This document shows positions 27,046 to 36,353 of a stretch of DNA of 64,000 nucleotides, piece by piece. The translations under genes were made by a program, and so were the position numbers. Source of the stretch: JAYODZ01 sp965662735 (GTDB lineage Bacteria > Pseudomonadota > Alphaproteobacteria > RS24); contig CBFIIU010000002.1 of assembly GCA_965662735.1 (NCBI GenBank), positions 62,001 to 126,000 on the forward strand, given 5' to 3'. Numbering within the stretch: the first letter of the stretch is position 1; each line of letters opens with the position of its first letter. The notes below the pieces were generated by a model. It was not told the DNA's origin and did not search any database. It saw nothing but the letters and a program-made list of their open reading frames with translations.

Positions 27046-28061
27046 CTAACTGCCCAAAAGCAAGCTGAGCGCAATTAACAGCCCCGTATCCCGGTTACGT
27101 CGAAAAAGCATCAGGCAGACTTCGGGGTCATCTATATCTAAATCCATAATTTGTCGCCATAAATGCCAACCGACCATGGCCAGTCCAAACCAAAATAACA
27201 CGCCCAAGCCTTGAGCGAGCGCTGCGCCAAACAAGCAGACCATCAAACCCACATAAAACAGCTGAAGGGCGGCGCGTGTATTGGCCCCTAAATAGCGGGC
27301 GGATGATTTAACCCCGATCAATGCGTCGTCTTCCCGGTCTTGATGGGCGTATATCGTGTCATAGCCGAGCGTCCAGAAAACTCCGCCAATATAGAGCCAA
27401 AGCGCTNNNNNNNNNNNNNNNNNNNNNNNNNNNNNNNNNNNNNNNNNNNNNNNNNNNNNNNNNNNNNNNNNNNNNNNNNNNNNNNNNNNNNNNNNNNNNN
27501 NNNNNTGCTTTGACTGGCGACCGCCATGAGCACCCCCCAATTAAAGGCCAGGCCGAGGAATAATTGCGGCCACCAGGTGATGCGTTTCATAAAGGGATAA
27601 ATGCCCACCAAACCAAGCGATGCGATGCCGAGGGTGATGGTGAGGGCGTTAAACTGCAGGAGAATGGCAAGCCCAACCGCTAATTGCAGTCCGAGAAAGA
27701 TGAGGGCGCGGAAGCGGCTAATTTGCCCCGAGGCGATGGGGCGGGCGGCGGTGCGCGCCACGGCGGCGTCGATATCGCGGTCAACAATATCATTGAGCGT
27801 ACACCCAGCGCCCCGCATCACTAAAGCGCCAACCGAAAACAGAAAGATCACATCCAGATCGGGCCAGAGGGCGTTTGGATCTTTGGCGAGAATAAGCCCC
27901 CATAAACAGGGAAGAAACAAAAGCCAAGTTCCGATCGGGCGATCAAGGCGGGCGAGCCGCGCATAGGCTTGCCAGGAGGCGGGCAGATAGCGCTCGATCC
28001 AGTGATCGGCCTCGACGTCCGCTGGCTTGGGGCGAGAAGGGTGTTCATGAGGTGCGGACAT
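27046..28061 (-). CDS. ubiA: 4-hydroxybenzoate octaprenyltransferase (interrupted by an assembly gap)
   Basis: UbiA prenylates 4-hydroxybenzoate in ubiquinone synthesis; the enzyme spans the membrane with about nine helices. The first prenyl-diphosphate motif NDIVDRDID and the second DTIYAHQDRED are visible, with LDRPIGTWLLFLPCLWGL near the N-terminus. The 98-N gap separates two parts that read in different frames as drawn. Relatives suggest only about seven residues are missing between VASQS and ALWLY, so I read this as a mis-sized gap, not a broken gene. ATG 28061 is used; ATG 28082 is an alternative. Ubiquinone feeds the respiratory chain encoded nearby. Confidence 0.88.
27408..27505. other. 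Assembly gap (98 N) inside ubiA
   Basis: This run of 98 N is not compatible with one open frame across ubiA. The family spacing suggests the true gap is only about 20 bp. Confidence 0.97.
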
Positions 28062-28186
28062 GGGCGCTTCATTCCATTCCATAAAAACCGGTCGATGCTG
28101 TGTGAGATAGGTGATACCCCGCTTACGATCTGTGATCTACCCCCAATTGGATCTTGAGATGGGCGACTTGCCAGACTGCGGACGTT

Positions 28187-28222
28187 TCCGATACATAAAT
28201 AGGCTCCGATACATAAATAGGC
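28187..28222. repeat. Perfect 18-bp tandem duplication in the ubiA/rsmE divergent region
   Basis: TCCGATACATAAATAGGC occurs at 28187-28204 and again at 28205-28222. The rest of the 215-bp region between ubiA and rsmE shows no gene. Each copy includes a TACATAAAT stretch that could contribute a -10-like sequence, but this is speculative. Confidence 0.9.
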
Positions 28223-28276
28223 CAAGAGCGTCCGCACGCCTTATCGAGGGGGCGGCGCCGATCAGGGGTGAATGGT

Positions 28277-29014
28277 ATGACGAAATGGCGAACCCGCCTG
28301 TATCTCGACACATTTGATGATGGGGCCGAGATCATGCTCAATTCATCGCAAAGCCATTTATTACGCAGTGTGCTGCGCTGTCGGACAGGGGAACGCCTGC
28401 GTATTTTTAATGGTGAGAAGGGCGAATACGCCGCTACGATTTCGGCCATTCATAAAAAATACGTCGCGATTACCTGCGATGAGAAACTTCGCGAGGCTGA
28501 ACCAGCGAGCGGGGTGACTGTGGCTTTTGCGCCCATTAAACGGATCGATTATGTGGTCCAAAAGGCTGTCGAGATGGGCGCTTCCTCTTTGCAACCGGTG
28601 ATCACGGAACGCACGCAAGGCGGAAGGTTTGCGCTCGAGCGCATGCAGGCCAATATCATGGAGGCTGCCGAACAAAGCGAACGCGTCAGCTTGCCGGTGG
28701 GTCACCCGGCCATTGCGTTGGACCGTTTTCTTGCACATCATCCAGCCGATACACCCTTACTTTTTTGCGACGAGGCACGTTGCGCGGAGCCGCCGCAATT
28801 AGGCGTCTTTCGCGGCGTGGGCACCGTGTTAATCGGCCCCGAAGGCGGCTTCACCCCAAACGAGCGAGACCGTATTTACGGGCACAGCGCTACCCATCCG
28901 CTCTCTTTGGGGCCGCATATTTTGCGCACCGATACAGCCGTCGTCGCGGCATTGGCGATGTTACATTTCGCTTCAACATTGAACGGAACCCCGGTCCTTG
29001 GCCAAACCGAGTAA
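28277..29014 (+). CDS. rsmE: 16S rRNA (uracil(1498)-N3)-methyltransferase
   Basis: RsmE methylates U1498 of 16S rRNA and belongs to the SPOUT (knotted) methyltransferases. The N-terminal PUA-like part (HLLRSVLRCRTGERLRIFNG) is followed by the knot motifs GPEGGFTPNERD and LGPHILRTDTAVVAALAML. Length of 245 residues is normal. ATG 28277 is preferred over GTG 28268 because AGGGG at 28264-28268 is correctly spaced. The gene is divergent from ubiA and precedes gshA by 130 bp. Confidence 0.92.
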   Translation: MTKWRTRLYLDTFDDGAEIMLNSSQSHLLRSVLRCRTGERLRIFNGEKGEYAATISAIHKKYVAITCDEKLREAEPASGVTVAFAPIKRIDYVVQKAVEMGASSLQPVITERTQGGRFALERMQANIMEAAEQSERVSLPVGHPAIALDRFLAHHPADTPLLFCDEARCAEPPQLGVFRGVGTVLIGPEGGFTPNERDRIYGHSATHPLSLGPHILRTDTAVVAALAMLHFASTLNGTPVLGQTE

Positions 29015-29144
29015 TCGATTTGGGGTCGAGCCCGTGCCGATGACGTGCACGGCATCTGATTGAGAACGCTTGTGTCGATCTCGCCTTAGTCCTATAGAGG
29101 CCGAGGAAACTATTTTTTCGGCGTTGATTTCAAAAGGACGACCA

Positions 29145-30515
29145 ATGTCAGGACCCTCATCTGCCAGTGATCGCGAGATTGTCTCGATCGCAGCGTTGAA
29201 AGACTGGATGGAGGTGGGCTGCAAGCCCCCCGAACGCTGGCGCATTGGCACCGAGCATGAGAAATTTGGGTTCGATATCGCCACGCATAAACCTTTGCCC
29301 TATTCCGGTGACCACGGCATTGCCGCCATGCTGTCGGGCTTGTCACAATTCGGCTGGAATAAAATTTATGAGGGCGACAATTTAATCGCTCTCAATAAGC
29401 CCGATGGCAGCTCCGTGACCTTGGAGCCAGGTGGTCAACTTGAATTATCGGGGGCGCCGCTTGAGACGATCCACCAAACCTGCAGCGAAATTAGCGCGCA
29501 TTTAAATGAGGTTGCCCATGTTGCCGAGCCTTTAGGGCAAGCCTATTTAGGGTTGGGCTATGCACCTCATTGGGCGTTGGCAGAAATGCCGCAAATGCCA
29601 AAAGGGCGATATCAATTAATGCGAAATTACATGCCCACGCGCGGCGGCCGAGGCTTGGATATGATGTATCTCAGTTGCACGGTGCAAGTGAACCTCGATT
29701 TTGAGAGTGAGCGCGACATGGTGCGCAAGTTGCGGGTGGCCCTCGCTTTACAGCCTTTGGCCACGGCACTTTTTGCGAACTCGCCATTTCGGGATGGCAA
29801 GGTAACCGGCGATCAATCGGAGCGGTCATTGGTTTGGTTGGATGTTGACCCCGATCGCACCGGCATGATGCCTTTTGTGTTCGATGAAGGATTTGGCTTC
29901 GAACAATATGTGGATTACGCCCTCGATGTGCCCATGTATTTCGTGATCCGCGATGGCGCCTATGTCAATGCAATGGGTCAAAGCTTCCGCGACTTCATGA
30001 ACGGGCAGCTGCCGGCCTTACCGGGTGAGCGTCCATCGGAGCGCGATTGGGAAAATCATTTGACCACGGTGTTTCCGGAGGCGCGTGTGAAACGTTTCAT
30101 CGAGATGCGCGGCGCCGATAGCGGCTCGCGTCCATCGCTATGTGCCTTGCCGGCCTTTTGGGTTGGCCTTTTATACGATGCGACAGCGCTGGCCGCCGCG
30201 GAAGATGTGATCGCGGCATGGACAACGGATGATCGTCAGGCAATCCGGCTCGATGCCCCCCGACACGGGCTGCGGGCGAAGATTGCTGGGCGGTCTTTAC
30301 ACGAGATTGGCGCTGAAATTGTGGCGATCGCGGCCGAGGGGTTGGCGCGCCGGGCGCGTTTGGACGAACATGGGCGCAATGAGAGCCATTTCCTCGATCC
30401 ATTGCACGCAATCATTGACAGTGGCCAATCTGCAGCCGATCGGTGGGTCGCGCGGTTTAGCGACCCCTGGGCTGGGGATGTCGATCACGTTTTCGACGAA
30501 GCGCGCCTGCCGTAA
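29145..30515 (+). CDS. gshA: Glutamate--cysteine ligase (plant/alphaproteobacterial type)
   Basis: This enzyme joins glutamate and cysteine in the first step of glutathione synthesis. It belongs to the GCS2 plant-type group, typical of alphaproteobacteria: RWRIGTEHEKFGF, LEPGGQLELSGAPLETIHQT, and GRGLDMMYLSCTVQVNLDF are visible. At 456 residues it has the usual length. ATG 29145 is chosen because AAAGGA lies 8 bp upstream; an open frame from 29070 has no better support. The gene converges with tldD; 47 bp separate the stops and I see no clear terminator there. Confidence 0.93.
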   Translation: MSGPSSASDREIVSIAALKDWMEVGCKPPERWRIGTEHEKFGFDIATHKPLPYSGDHGIAAMLSGLSQFGWNKIYEGDNLIALNKPDGSSVTLEPGGQLELSGAPLETIHQTCSEISAHLNEVAHVAEPLGQAYLGLGYAPHWALAEMPQMPKGRYQLMRNYMPTRGGRGLDMMYLSCTVQVNLDFESERDMVRKLRVALALQPLATALFANSPFRDGKVTGDQSERSLVWLDVDPDRTGMMPFVFDEGFGFEQYVDYALDVPMYFVIRDGAYVNAMGQSFRDFMNGQLPALPGERPSERDWENHLTTVFPEARVKRFIEMRGADSGSRPSLCALPAFWVGLLYDATALAAAEDVIAAWTTDDRQAIRLDAPRHGLRAKIAGRSLHEIGAEIVAIAAEGLARRARLDEHGRNESHFLDPLHAIIDSGQSAADRWVARFSDPWAGDVDHVFDEARLP

Positions 30516-30562
30516 TCGAGACGCAGCTGTTTCATCGAGCCGCTGCTTATCGGGTTGCGCGC

Positions 30563-32002
30563 TTATCCGGTTCCGCCAACGGTCATCCCGTCAATTTTCA
30601 AACTGGGTTGGCCAACTCCCACCGGGACGCCTTGGCCATCCTTCCCACAGGTTCCGATGCCCTCATCCATGGCCATATCATTGCCGATCATCGAGATGCG
30701 TTGCATGCTTTCGGGCCCACTGCCGATGAGCGTTGCTCCTTTCAGGGGGCGGCCAATCTTGCCATCGACGATCTCATAGGACTCGGTGCAGGAGAATACG
30801 AATTTACCGGACGTAATATCCACTTGGCCACCGCCAAAAGAAGTCGCATAAATCCCTTTCTTGACCGATTTAATCATTTCTTCAGGATCATGTGCGCCGG
30901 CTAACATAAATGTGTTGGTCATGCGCGGCATGGGTTGGCACGCAAAGCTCTCGCGGCGGCCATTGCCGGTAGGCTCCATCCCCATAAGGCGCGCGTTAAG
31001 TCGGTCTTGCATGTAGCCCTTTAATATACCGTCCTCAATCAGCACGGTGCGGCTTGTCGGTGTCCCTTCGTCGTCAATGCTCAACGAGCCGCGACGATCG
31101 GGCATGGTACCATCATCAATCACTGTGACGCCAGGAGAAGCAACGCGCTCTCCGATACGGCCTGAAAAAGTCGAGGTCTTTTTCCGGTTAAAGTCGCCTT
31201 CAAGGCCGTGGCCTACTGCCTCGTGCAACAAAATGCCTGGCCAGCCACTGCCCAAGACCACATCCATCTCGCCCGCAGGCGCTGCCACCGCTTCCAGATT
31301 AACCGACGCTTGTCGCAGCGCCTCCTTAACCTGGCTTTGCCAGTTGGCGGGGTCCAGCCATTGCGTATAGGCAGCGCGCCCGCCGCGACCACTATGCCCA
31401 ACTTCTTGTCGGTCGCCTTCGCCCATCATCACCGAGACGTCGAGGCGAACAAGGGGCCGAACATCATAAATCGGCGCGCAGTCTGGCCGAATAATCGCCA
31501 CCGCTTGCCATTCCCCCGACAAGTTAATGGACACTTGCCGCACGCGATTGTCTTGGCTGCGGGCGAACCGATTAATTTCCTCAAGAAGCTGGATTTTACT
31601 TGAAAAATCGGTCCCAGCTAAAGGGTTTTCAGGCGTATAGAGGGCCTGAGTGGCGCGCACGGGTGGGCTAAAAATGCCGCCGCGCCCGTGTTTCACAGTC
31701 TGTAGACTGTCGCTCGCACGTTTAATAGCCTCGGGCGACAACTCGGTCGCATGCGCATACCCCGTCAGCTCTCCAGAGACCGCGCGCAAACCAAAACCTT
31801 GAGACGTATCAAAATTAGCGGTTTTCAGCCGATTATCATCGAAGGCAAGGGATTCGGAGACGGTGTGCTCCAAGAATAATTCACCATCATCATTTCCAGC
31901 CAGAGCGCGGGCGACCAAGTCTTGCGTTTGTTCGGAGTCCAGCATATTAGAGCCAAAAAATAGCTCGCGCGCCTGGTCTGTATTCATCGCATCACCACTC
32001 AT
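30563..32002 (-). CDS. tldD: TldD, metalloprotease catalytic subunit
   Basis: TldD is the zinc-dependent catalytic half of the TldD/TldE peptidase. The zinc motif HEAVGHGLEGD (HExxxH) is intact, with FNRKKTSTFSGRIGERVASP, GVTVIDDGTMPDRRGSLSID, and the C-terminal GGGQVDITSGKFVFSCTESY. The length of 479 residues is normal. The partner pmbA is about 5 kb away on the same strand. The start may be Met1 (32002) or Met6 (31987). It is divergent from coxB. Confidence 0.95.
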   Translation of the reverse strand: MSGDAMNTDQARELFFGSNMLDSEQTQDLVARALAGNDDGELFLEHTVSESLAFDDNRLKTANFDTSQGFGLRAVSGELTGYAHATELSPEAIKRASDSLQTVKHGRGGIFSPPVRATQALYTPENPLAGTDFSSKIQLLEEINRFARSQDNRVRQVSINLSGEWQAVAIIRPDCAPIYDVRPLVRLDVSVMMGEGDRQEVGHSGRGGRAAYTQWLDPANWQSQVKEALRQASVNLEAVAAPAGEMDVVLGSGWPGILLHEAVGHGLEGDFNRKKTSTFSGRIGERVASPGVTVIDDGTMPDRRGSLSIDDEGTPTSRTVLIEDGILKGYMQDRLNARLMGMEPTGNGRRESFACQPMPRMTNTFMLAGAHDPEEMIKSVKKGIYATSFGGGQVDITSGKFVFSCTESYEIVDGKIGRPLKGATLIGSGPESMQRISMIGNDMAMDEGIGTCGKDGQGVPVGVGQPSLKIDGMTVGGTG

Positions 32003-32225
32003 CGCATTTGTCCTTATCAGCCTGTTATAAAACCCTTGATTTTAAAAGCTAACACAAGCCGACAGTCAGAGCTATGTTCAAAAAAACCAAGGACGGTTCT
32101 TGTTGCTGGTCATTTGGTCGCATGACCTGAATTGTCACATGATTTCTCCATTAAGATCTTGTATTTTAACAGCACATGACTAATCTGCGGCTCACAAATC
32201 TATATTAGCGGGGGTACTCTTCGAG

Positions 32226-33065
32226 ATGCGCTTTTTTACAGATAAATTGATGGCACTGATCGTGGCGATTTTTGCGTCAGGGCAGGCGCTTGCGGCTCAG
32301 CCGAAGGAATGGCAGTTGAACCTGCAGGAGCCAGCGACAGAAAATATGGAACGGCTCGTGCAGTTCAATGATTTTCTTTTGGTGCTTATGGCAATCATCT
32401 GCGTTTTCGTGTTGGTGTTGATGCTCTATGCGATGGTCCGTTTCAGTGCGAAACGGAACCCTGAGCCTTCCAAAACCACGNNNNNNNNNNNNNNNNNNNN
32501 NNNNNNNNNNNNNNNNNNNNNNNNNNNNNNNNNNNNNNNNNNNNNNNNNNNNNNNNNNNNNNNNNNNNNNNNNNNNNNNNNNNNNNNNNNNNNNNNNNNN
32601 NNNNNNNNNNNNNNNNNNNNNNNNNNNNNNNNNNNNNNNNNNNNNNNNNNNNNNNNNNNNNNNNNNNNNNNNNNNNNNNNNNNNNNNNNNNNNNNNNNNN
32701 NNCAGCCGCGTCTGCTTGCCACCGATACCGCACTGGTGGTTCCCGTTGGAGCGGTGGTGCGTGTTGTAGTAACCTCGGCAGATGTCTTGCACAGCTGGGC
32801 CATGCCCGCCTTTGGCATTAAAATGGATGCCGTGCCTGGCCGGTTGAACGAAGTTTGGTTCAAGGCAGATAAAACAGGCACGTTTTACGGACAATGTTCA
32901 GAATTATGCGGCATTCGGCATGCCTTCATGCCGATCCGCGTCGAGGTGGTTGAGCCCGAGGCTTTTGCCGCTTGGGTTGATCAAGCCCGCGAGGAATATG
33001 CCTCCGTGACCGCCCCGCAAAACCAATTTGCAACAGCGCCAGCTGTTGATCTGACAATTCAGTAG
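32226..33065 (+). CDS. coxB: Cytochrome c oxidase subunit II
   Basis: Subunit II holds the CuA centre that accepts electrons from cytochrome c on the periplasmic side. A signal peptide (about 1-23) and one or two membrane helices lead into the gap. The cupredoxin domain then shows His189 (HSWAMP) and CSELCGIRHAFM with Cys224, Glu226, Cys228, His232 and Met235, the full CuA ligand set. The 222-N gap is a multiple of three and both sides are in frame. It is the first gene of the aa3 operon. The 223-bp region upstream, divergent from tldD, must contain the promoter; TATATT at about 32201 is a possible -10. Confidence 0.95.
   Translation: MRFFTDKLMALIVAIFASGQALAAQPKEWQLNLQEPATENMERLVQFNDFLLVLMAIICVFVLVLMLYAMVRFSAKRNPEPSKTTXXXXXXXXXXXXXXXXXXXXXXXXXXXXXXXXXXXXXXXXXXXXXXXXXXXXXXXXXXXXXXXXXXXXXXXXXXQPRLLATDTALVVPVGAVVRVVVTSADVLHSWAMPAFGIKMDAVPGRLNEVWFKADKTGTFYGQCSELCGIRHAFMPIRVEVVEPEAFAAWVDQAREEYASVTAPQNQFATAPAVDLTIQ
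32481..32702. other. Assembly gap (222 N) inside coxB
   Basis: This run of 222 N covers the second membrane helix and the start of the CuA domain. The frame is kept across it. Confidence 0.98.
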
Positions 33066-33076
33066 GAGATTTGATC

Positions 33077-34681
33077 ATGGCAACTGAACACGCTGCAGGA
33101 GCACATCACGAAGAACATCCGACCGGTTGGAAGCGTTATCTATTCTCGACAAACCACAAGGATATCGGAACCATGTATCTCATCTTCGCAATCATTGCGG
33201 GGATTATTGGTGGCGCGATGTCAGTGTTGATGCGGATGGAATTGCAACATCCAGGCGATGGCATTTTGGGTGGTGACTACCACCTCTACAATGTTCTGGT
33301 GACGGGACATGGCTTGATCATGATTTTCTTCATGGTGATGCCGGCCATGATTGGCGGGTTTGGCAATTGGTTTGTGCCGCTGATGATCGGGGCGCCCGAT
33401 ATGGCGTTCCCCCGCATGAATAATATTTCCTTCTGGCTTTTGCCCGCGTCGTTCATCTTGTTGGGGATGTCCATTTTTACTGAGGGCCCTCCTGGCAATA
33501 ATGGAGTTGGTGGGGGCTGGACCATTTATCCGCCGCTCTCATCAAGTGGTCAGCCTGGCCCTGCGATGGATTATGCGATCTTGTCGCTTCATGTGGCGGG
33601 TATTTCGTCGATCCTCGGGGCCATCAATTTCATCACCACGATTTTCAATATGCGGGCGCCTGGCATGACGATGCATAAAATGCCGCTCTTTGTATGGTCG
33701 ATCTTGGTCACTGTGTTCTTGCTGCTTCTGTCCTTGCCAGTCTTTGCTGGGGCGATCACAATGCTGCTGACCGATCGGAATTTCGGAACCACTTTCTTCG
33801 ATCCAGCCGGTGGCGGCGATCCTATTTTGTTCCAGCACTTATTCTGGTTCTTCGCGCACCCGGAAGTCTATATTCTGATTTTGCCAGGCTTCGGGATCAT
33901 CTCACAGGTCGTGTCAACCTTCGCCCGTAAGCCGGTATTTGGCTATTTGGGCATGGCCTATGCCATGGTGGCCATTGGCGGCGTTGGCTTTGTCGTGTGG
34001 GCGCACCACATGTACACGGTAGGTTTGTCGGTTGATACGCAGGCCTATTTCGTTGCTGCGACCATGGTGATTGCGGTTCCCACAGGGATCAAAATCTTCT
34101 CATGGATTGCCACAATGTGGGGTGGATCGATCGAGTTTAAAACGCCGATGCTCTGGGCCCTGGGCTTTATCTTCCTGTTTACGTTGGGGGGTGTAACCGG
34201 TGTGATGCTGGCCAATGCGGGCGTCGATCGGGCCTATCACGACACCTATTTCGTGGTCGCTCACTTCCATTACGTGCTGTCCCTAGGTGCTGTTTTTGCC
34301 ATTTTCGCCGCCTGGTACTACTGGTTCGGTAAAATGTTTGGATATGCCTATTCCGAGTTTATCGGTAAATTGCACTTCTGGATCACCTTTATCGGCGTGA
34401 ACCTCATCTTCTTCCCGCAGCACTTCTTGGGTCTTGCGGGCATGCCACGTCGTTATGTTGATTATCCAGATGCCTATGCGGGCTTTAACTATTGGTCATC
34501 GATCGGCAGTTATATCGCGGCGTTTGGCGTCCTGGTGTTCTTGGTGGGTGTCTTACACGCATTCTTGCGTCGTCAGCCCGCGGGTAACAATCCGTGGGGC
34601 GAGGGTGCAACCACGCTTGAGTGGTCGCTCAGCTCACCGCCGCCATTCCACCAGTTCAGTGACTTGCCACGGATTAAATAG
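33077..34681 (+). CDS. coxA: Cytochrome c oxidase subunit I (aa3 type)
   Basis: Subunit I carries heme a and the heme a3-CuB centre that reduces oxygen and pumps protons. About 12 membrane helices are visible. Metal ligands are in place: His78 (GHGLIMIF) and His398 for heme a, His261 with cross-linked Tyr265 (HPEVYILILPGFG), His310 and His311 (AHHMYT) for CuB, and His396 (VAHFHYV) for heme a3. The intact YxxHxE-type helix VI marks it as A-type. ATG 33077 is preferred over TTG 33071 because AGGAG at 33064-33068 is well spaced. It lies 11 bp after coxB. Confidence 0.97.
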   Translation: MATEHAAGAHHEEHPTGWKRYLFSTNHKDIGTMYLIFAIIAGIIGGAMSVLMRMELQHPGDGILGGDYHLYNVLVTGHGLIMIFFMVMPAMIGGFGNWFVPLMIGAPDMAFPRMNNISFWLLPASFILLGMSIFTEGPPGNNGVGGGWTIYPPLSSSGQPGPAMDYAILSLHVAGISSILGAINFITTIFNMRAPGMTMHKMPLFVWSILVTVFLLLLSLPVFAGAITMLLTDRNFGTTFFDPAGGGDPILFQHLFWFFAHPEVYILILPGFGIISQVVSTFARKPVFGYLGMAYAMVAIGGVGFVVWAHHMYTVGLSVDTQAYFVAATMVIAVPTGIKIFSWIATMWGGSIEFKTPMLWALGFIFLFTLGGVTGVMLANAGVDRAYHDTYFVVAHFHYVLSLGAVFAIFAAWYYWFGKMFGYAYSEFIGKLHFWITFIGVNLIFFPQHFLGLAGMPRRYVDYPDAYAGFNYWSSIGSYIAAFGVLVFLVGVLHAFLRRQPAGNNPWGEGATTLEWSLSSPPPFHQFSDLPRIK

Positions 34682-34689
34682 GGGTCATT

Positions 34690-35610
34690 ATGGCGCGAGC
34701 ATTTTCTAGCGATGATGTGACGGTTCTGCCTGTGCATACGGATGCCGGGTCAGCCCGAGACTATATTGCTTTAATGAAGCCTCGCGTCATGTCCCTTGTC
34801 ATCTTTACGGCAGGCATTGGCATGATGATGGCCCCGTCCTCCATTCATCCGGTCACGGCTTTTGCGGCTTTGTTGATGATTGCATTGGGGGCGGGCGCTT
34901 CGGCCGCTTTGAATATGTGGTATGACGCCGATATTGACAGCAAGATGAGCCGTACGGCGCTGCGTCCCATTCCGTCAGGTGTGATTTCTCGCCAGGGTGC
35001 TTTGGCCTTCGGATTGTGGATGTCGGGTCTATCGGTTCTGTGTTTGGCGGTGATGGTGAATTACCTCAGTGCCGCGTTACTTGCCTTTACGGTTCTTTTT
35101 TATGCGGTGTTCTACACCATGTGGCTGAAACGCCGCACGCCGCAAAATATCGTTATTGGCGGTGCAGCGGGGGCCTTACCTCCGGTAATTGGCTGGGCCG
35201 CTGTTGCAAATGCGGTGAGCCTCGAGCCTCTGCTTTATTTTCTGATTATCTTTATGTGGACACCGCCGCATTTTTGGGCGCTGGCCTTGATTAAAAAAGA
35301 TGAATATGCGGCCGTAGGTGTGCCGATGCTCCCCGTGACCCATGGGGTGCCGTCGACGTGCTGGCATATTATCGCTTACAGCACTATTCTCGTTGCGTGT
35401 TCTGTTTTGCCGGCTCTTTTGGGCTATAGCGGCCCGATCTATCTTTGGGGAGCGAGCGCCTTAGGGGCCGTGTTTTGGGGCCTGAGCCTGTGGGTCGTGG
35501 GCTCCCGGCAGACCCGCGCCGCCGGCTGGCTTTTTGCTTATTCGATTTTTTACCTGTTTGCACTCTTCGCTTTGTTACCCGTGGATCGCTGGATGGTGGC
35601 TGTATCATGA
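34690..35610 (+). CDS. ctaB: Protoheme IX farnesyltransferase (heme O synthase)
   Basis: CtaB converts heme B to heme O, the precursor of heme A needed by subunit I. It is a UbiA-family integral membrane protein with about nine helices. The conserved motif NMWYDADIDSKMSRTALRPI and the second region WTPPHFWALALIKKDEY are present. At 306 residues it is of usual length. It sits between coxA and the small CoxF-like gene, whose ATG overlaps its stop. No heme A synthase (ctaA) gene is in this window. Confidence 0.94.
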   Translation: MARAFSSDDVTVLPVHTDAGSARDYIALMKPRVMSLVIFTAGIGMMMAPSSIHPVTAFAALLMIALGAGASAALNMWYDADIDSKMSRTALRPIPSGVISRQGALAFGLWMSGLSVLCLAVMVNYLSAALLAFTVLFYAVFYTMWLKRRTPQNIVIGGAAGALPPVIGWAAVANAVSLEPLLYFLIIFMWTPPHFWALALIKKDEYAAVGVPMLPVTHGVPSTCWHIIAYSTILVACSVLPALLGYSGPIYLWGASALGAVFWGLSLWVVGSRQTRAAGWLFAYSIFYLFALFALLPVDRWMVAVS

Positions 35611-35774
35611 CAAAATCAGAGCTTCCCGACGAGCAGGCCTGGACGCCTGAATTGCTGCGCCAGCGCCGCCGGCGTGCCGCTGTGATGGCAGTTGCGATCG
35701 CCGCCTTGGTGGGCTTGTTCTTCATGGTGACGGTTGTCCGTTTGGCGGAAAATATCACTCAAGGAGCGCAATAA
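35607..35774 (+). CDS. Small CoxF-like membrane protein
   Basis: This 55-residue ORF has a polar N-terminus rich in Arg (LLRQRRRRAA) and one membrane helix (AVMAVAIAALVGLFFMVTVV). It occupies the position between ctaB and ctaG where alphaproteobacteria often have a small CoxF-like assembly protein. Start ATG 35607 overlaps the ctaB stop (ATGA), which supports real translation. Its role in oxidase assembly is inferred from place and size only. Confidence 0.7.
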   Translation: MTKSELPDEQAWTPELLRQRRRRAAVMAVAIAALVGLFFMVTVVRLAENITQGAQ

Positions 35775-35775
35775 A

Positions 35776-36351
35776 ATGGCGCCGCTTCCCCCGAAACCTG
35801 TTTCCCACAAACGGACCGTCTTATCGTCAGTCGCGGTTGTGTTGGTGATGGGTGGTCTGTCTTACGCGGCTGTGCCCCTCTATGATCTATTCTGCCGCGT
35901 GACAGGATTTGGCGGAACAACCCAGCGCGCCGAGATGGCGCCCGACCGTATATTGTCGGATACCATGACCATTCGTTTTGATGCATCGGTGAACCGCAGC
36001 TTACCGTGGAAGTTTTCGGCCCCGTCCGAGCCCGTGACCTTGCCGATCGGTGAGTCCGGATTGGCCTTTTATCACGTCGAAAATACCAGCGATCATCCGA
36101 TCATCGGAACCGCCACCTTTAATGTGTCGCCGCCGCAAGCGGGCTATTATTTTAATAAAATCGCCTGTTTTTGCTTTACCGAGCAGCGGTTGGATCCGGG
36201 CCAACAAGCCGATTTGCCGGTAACCTTTTTTGTTGATCCTGAAATTGTGAATGACCCCGAACTCAAGGGTGTCAAAACCATCACTTTATCCTATACCTTT
36301 TTCCAATCGCCGAAATCGGCGCAAACTATTGTAGCAGAACCGAGGGGATAG
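35776..36351 (+). CDS. ctaG: Cytochrome c oxidase copper chaperone CtaG/Cox11
   Basis: Cox11 delivers copper to the CuB site of subunit I. A single N-terminal membrane helix (about 14-33) is followed by VPLYDLFCRVTGFGGT, NTSDHPIIGTATFNVSP and the copper-binding CFCF motif (Cys131, Cys133) in ACFCFTEQRLDPGQ. The C-terminal domain faces the periplasm. ATG 35776 is preceded by AAGGAG and is preferred to longer frames overlapping the CoxF-like gene. Length of 191 residues is normal. Confidence 0.95.
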   Translation: MAPLPPKPVSHKRTVLSSVAVVLVMGGLSYAAVPLYDLFCRVTGFGGTTQRAEMAPDRILSDTMTIRFDASVNRSLPWKFSAPSEPVTLPIGESGLAFYHVENTSDHPIIGTATFNVSPPQAGYYFNKIACFCFTEQRLDPGQQADLPVTFFVDPEIVNDPELKGVKTITLSYTFFQSPKSAQTIVAEPRG

Positions 36352-36353
36352 CC

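Noticed and set aside
27318..27540. ubiA broken by a frameshift
   Set aside because: The frame change coincides with an N run of estimated size; flanking sequences are intact UbiA segments that nearly abut in the family alignment.
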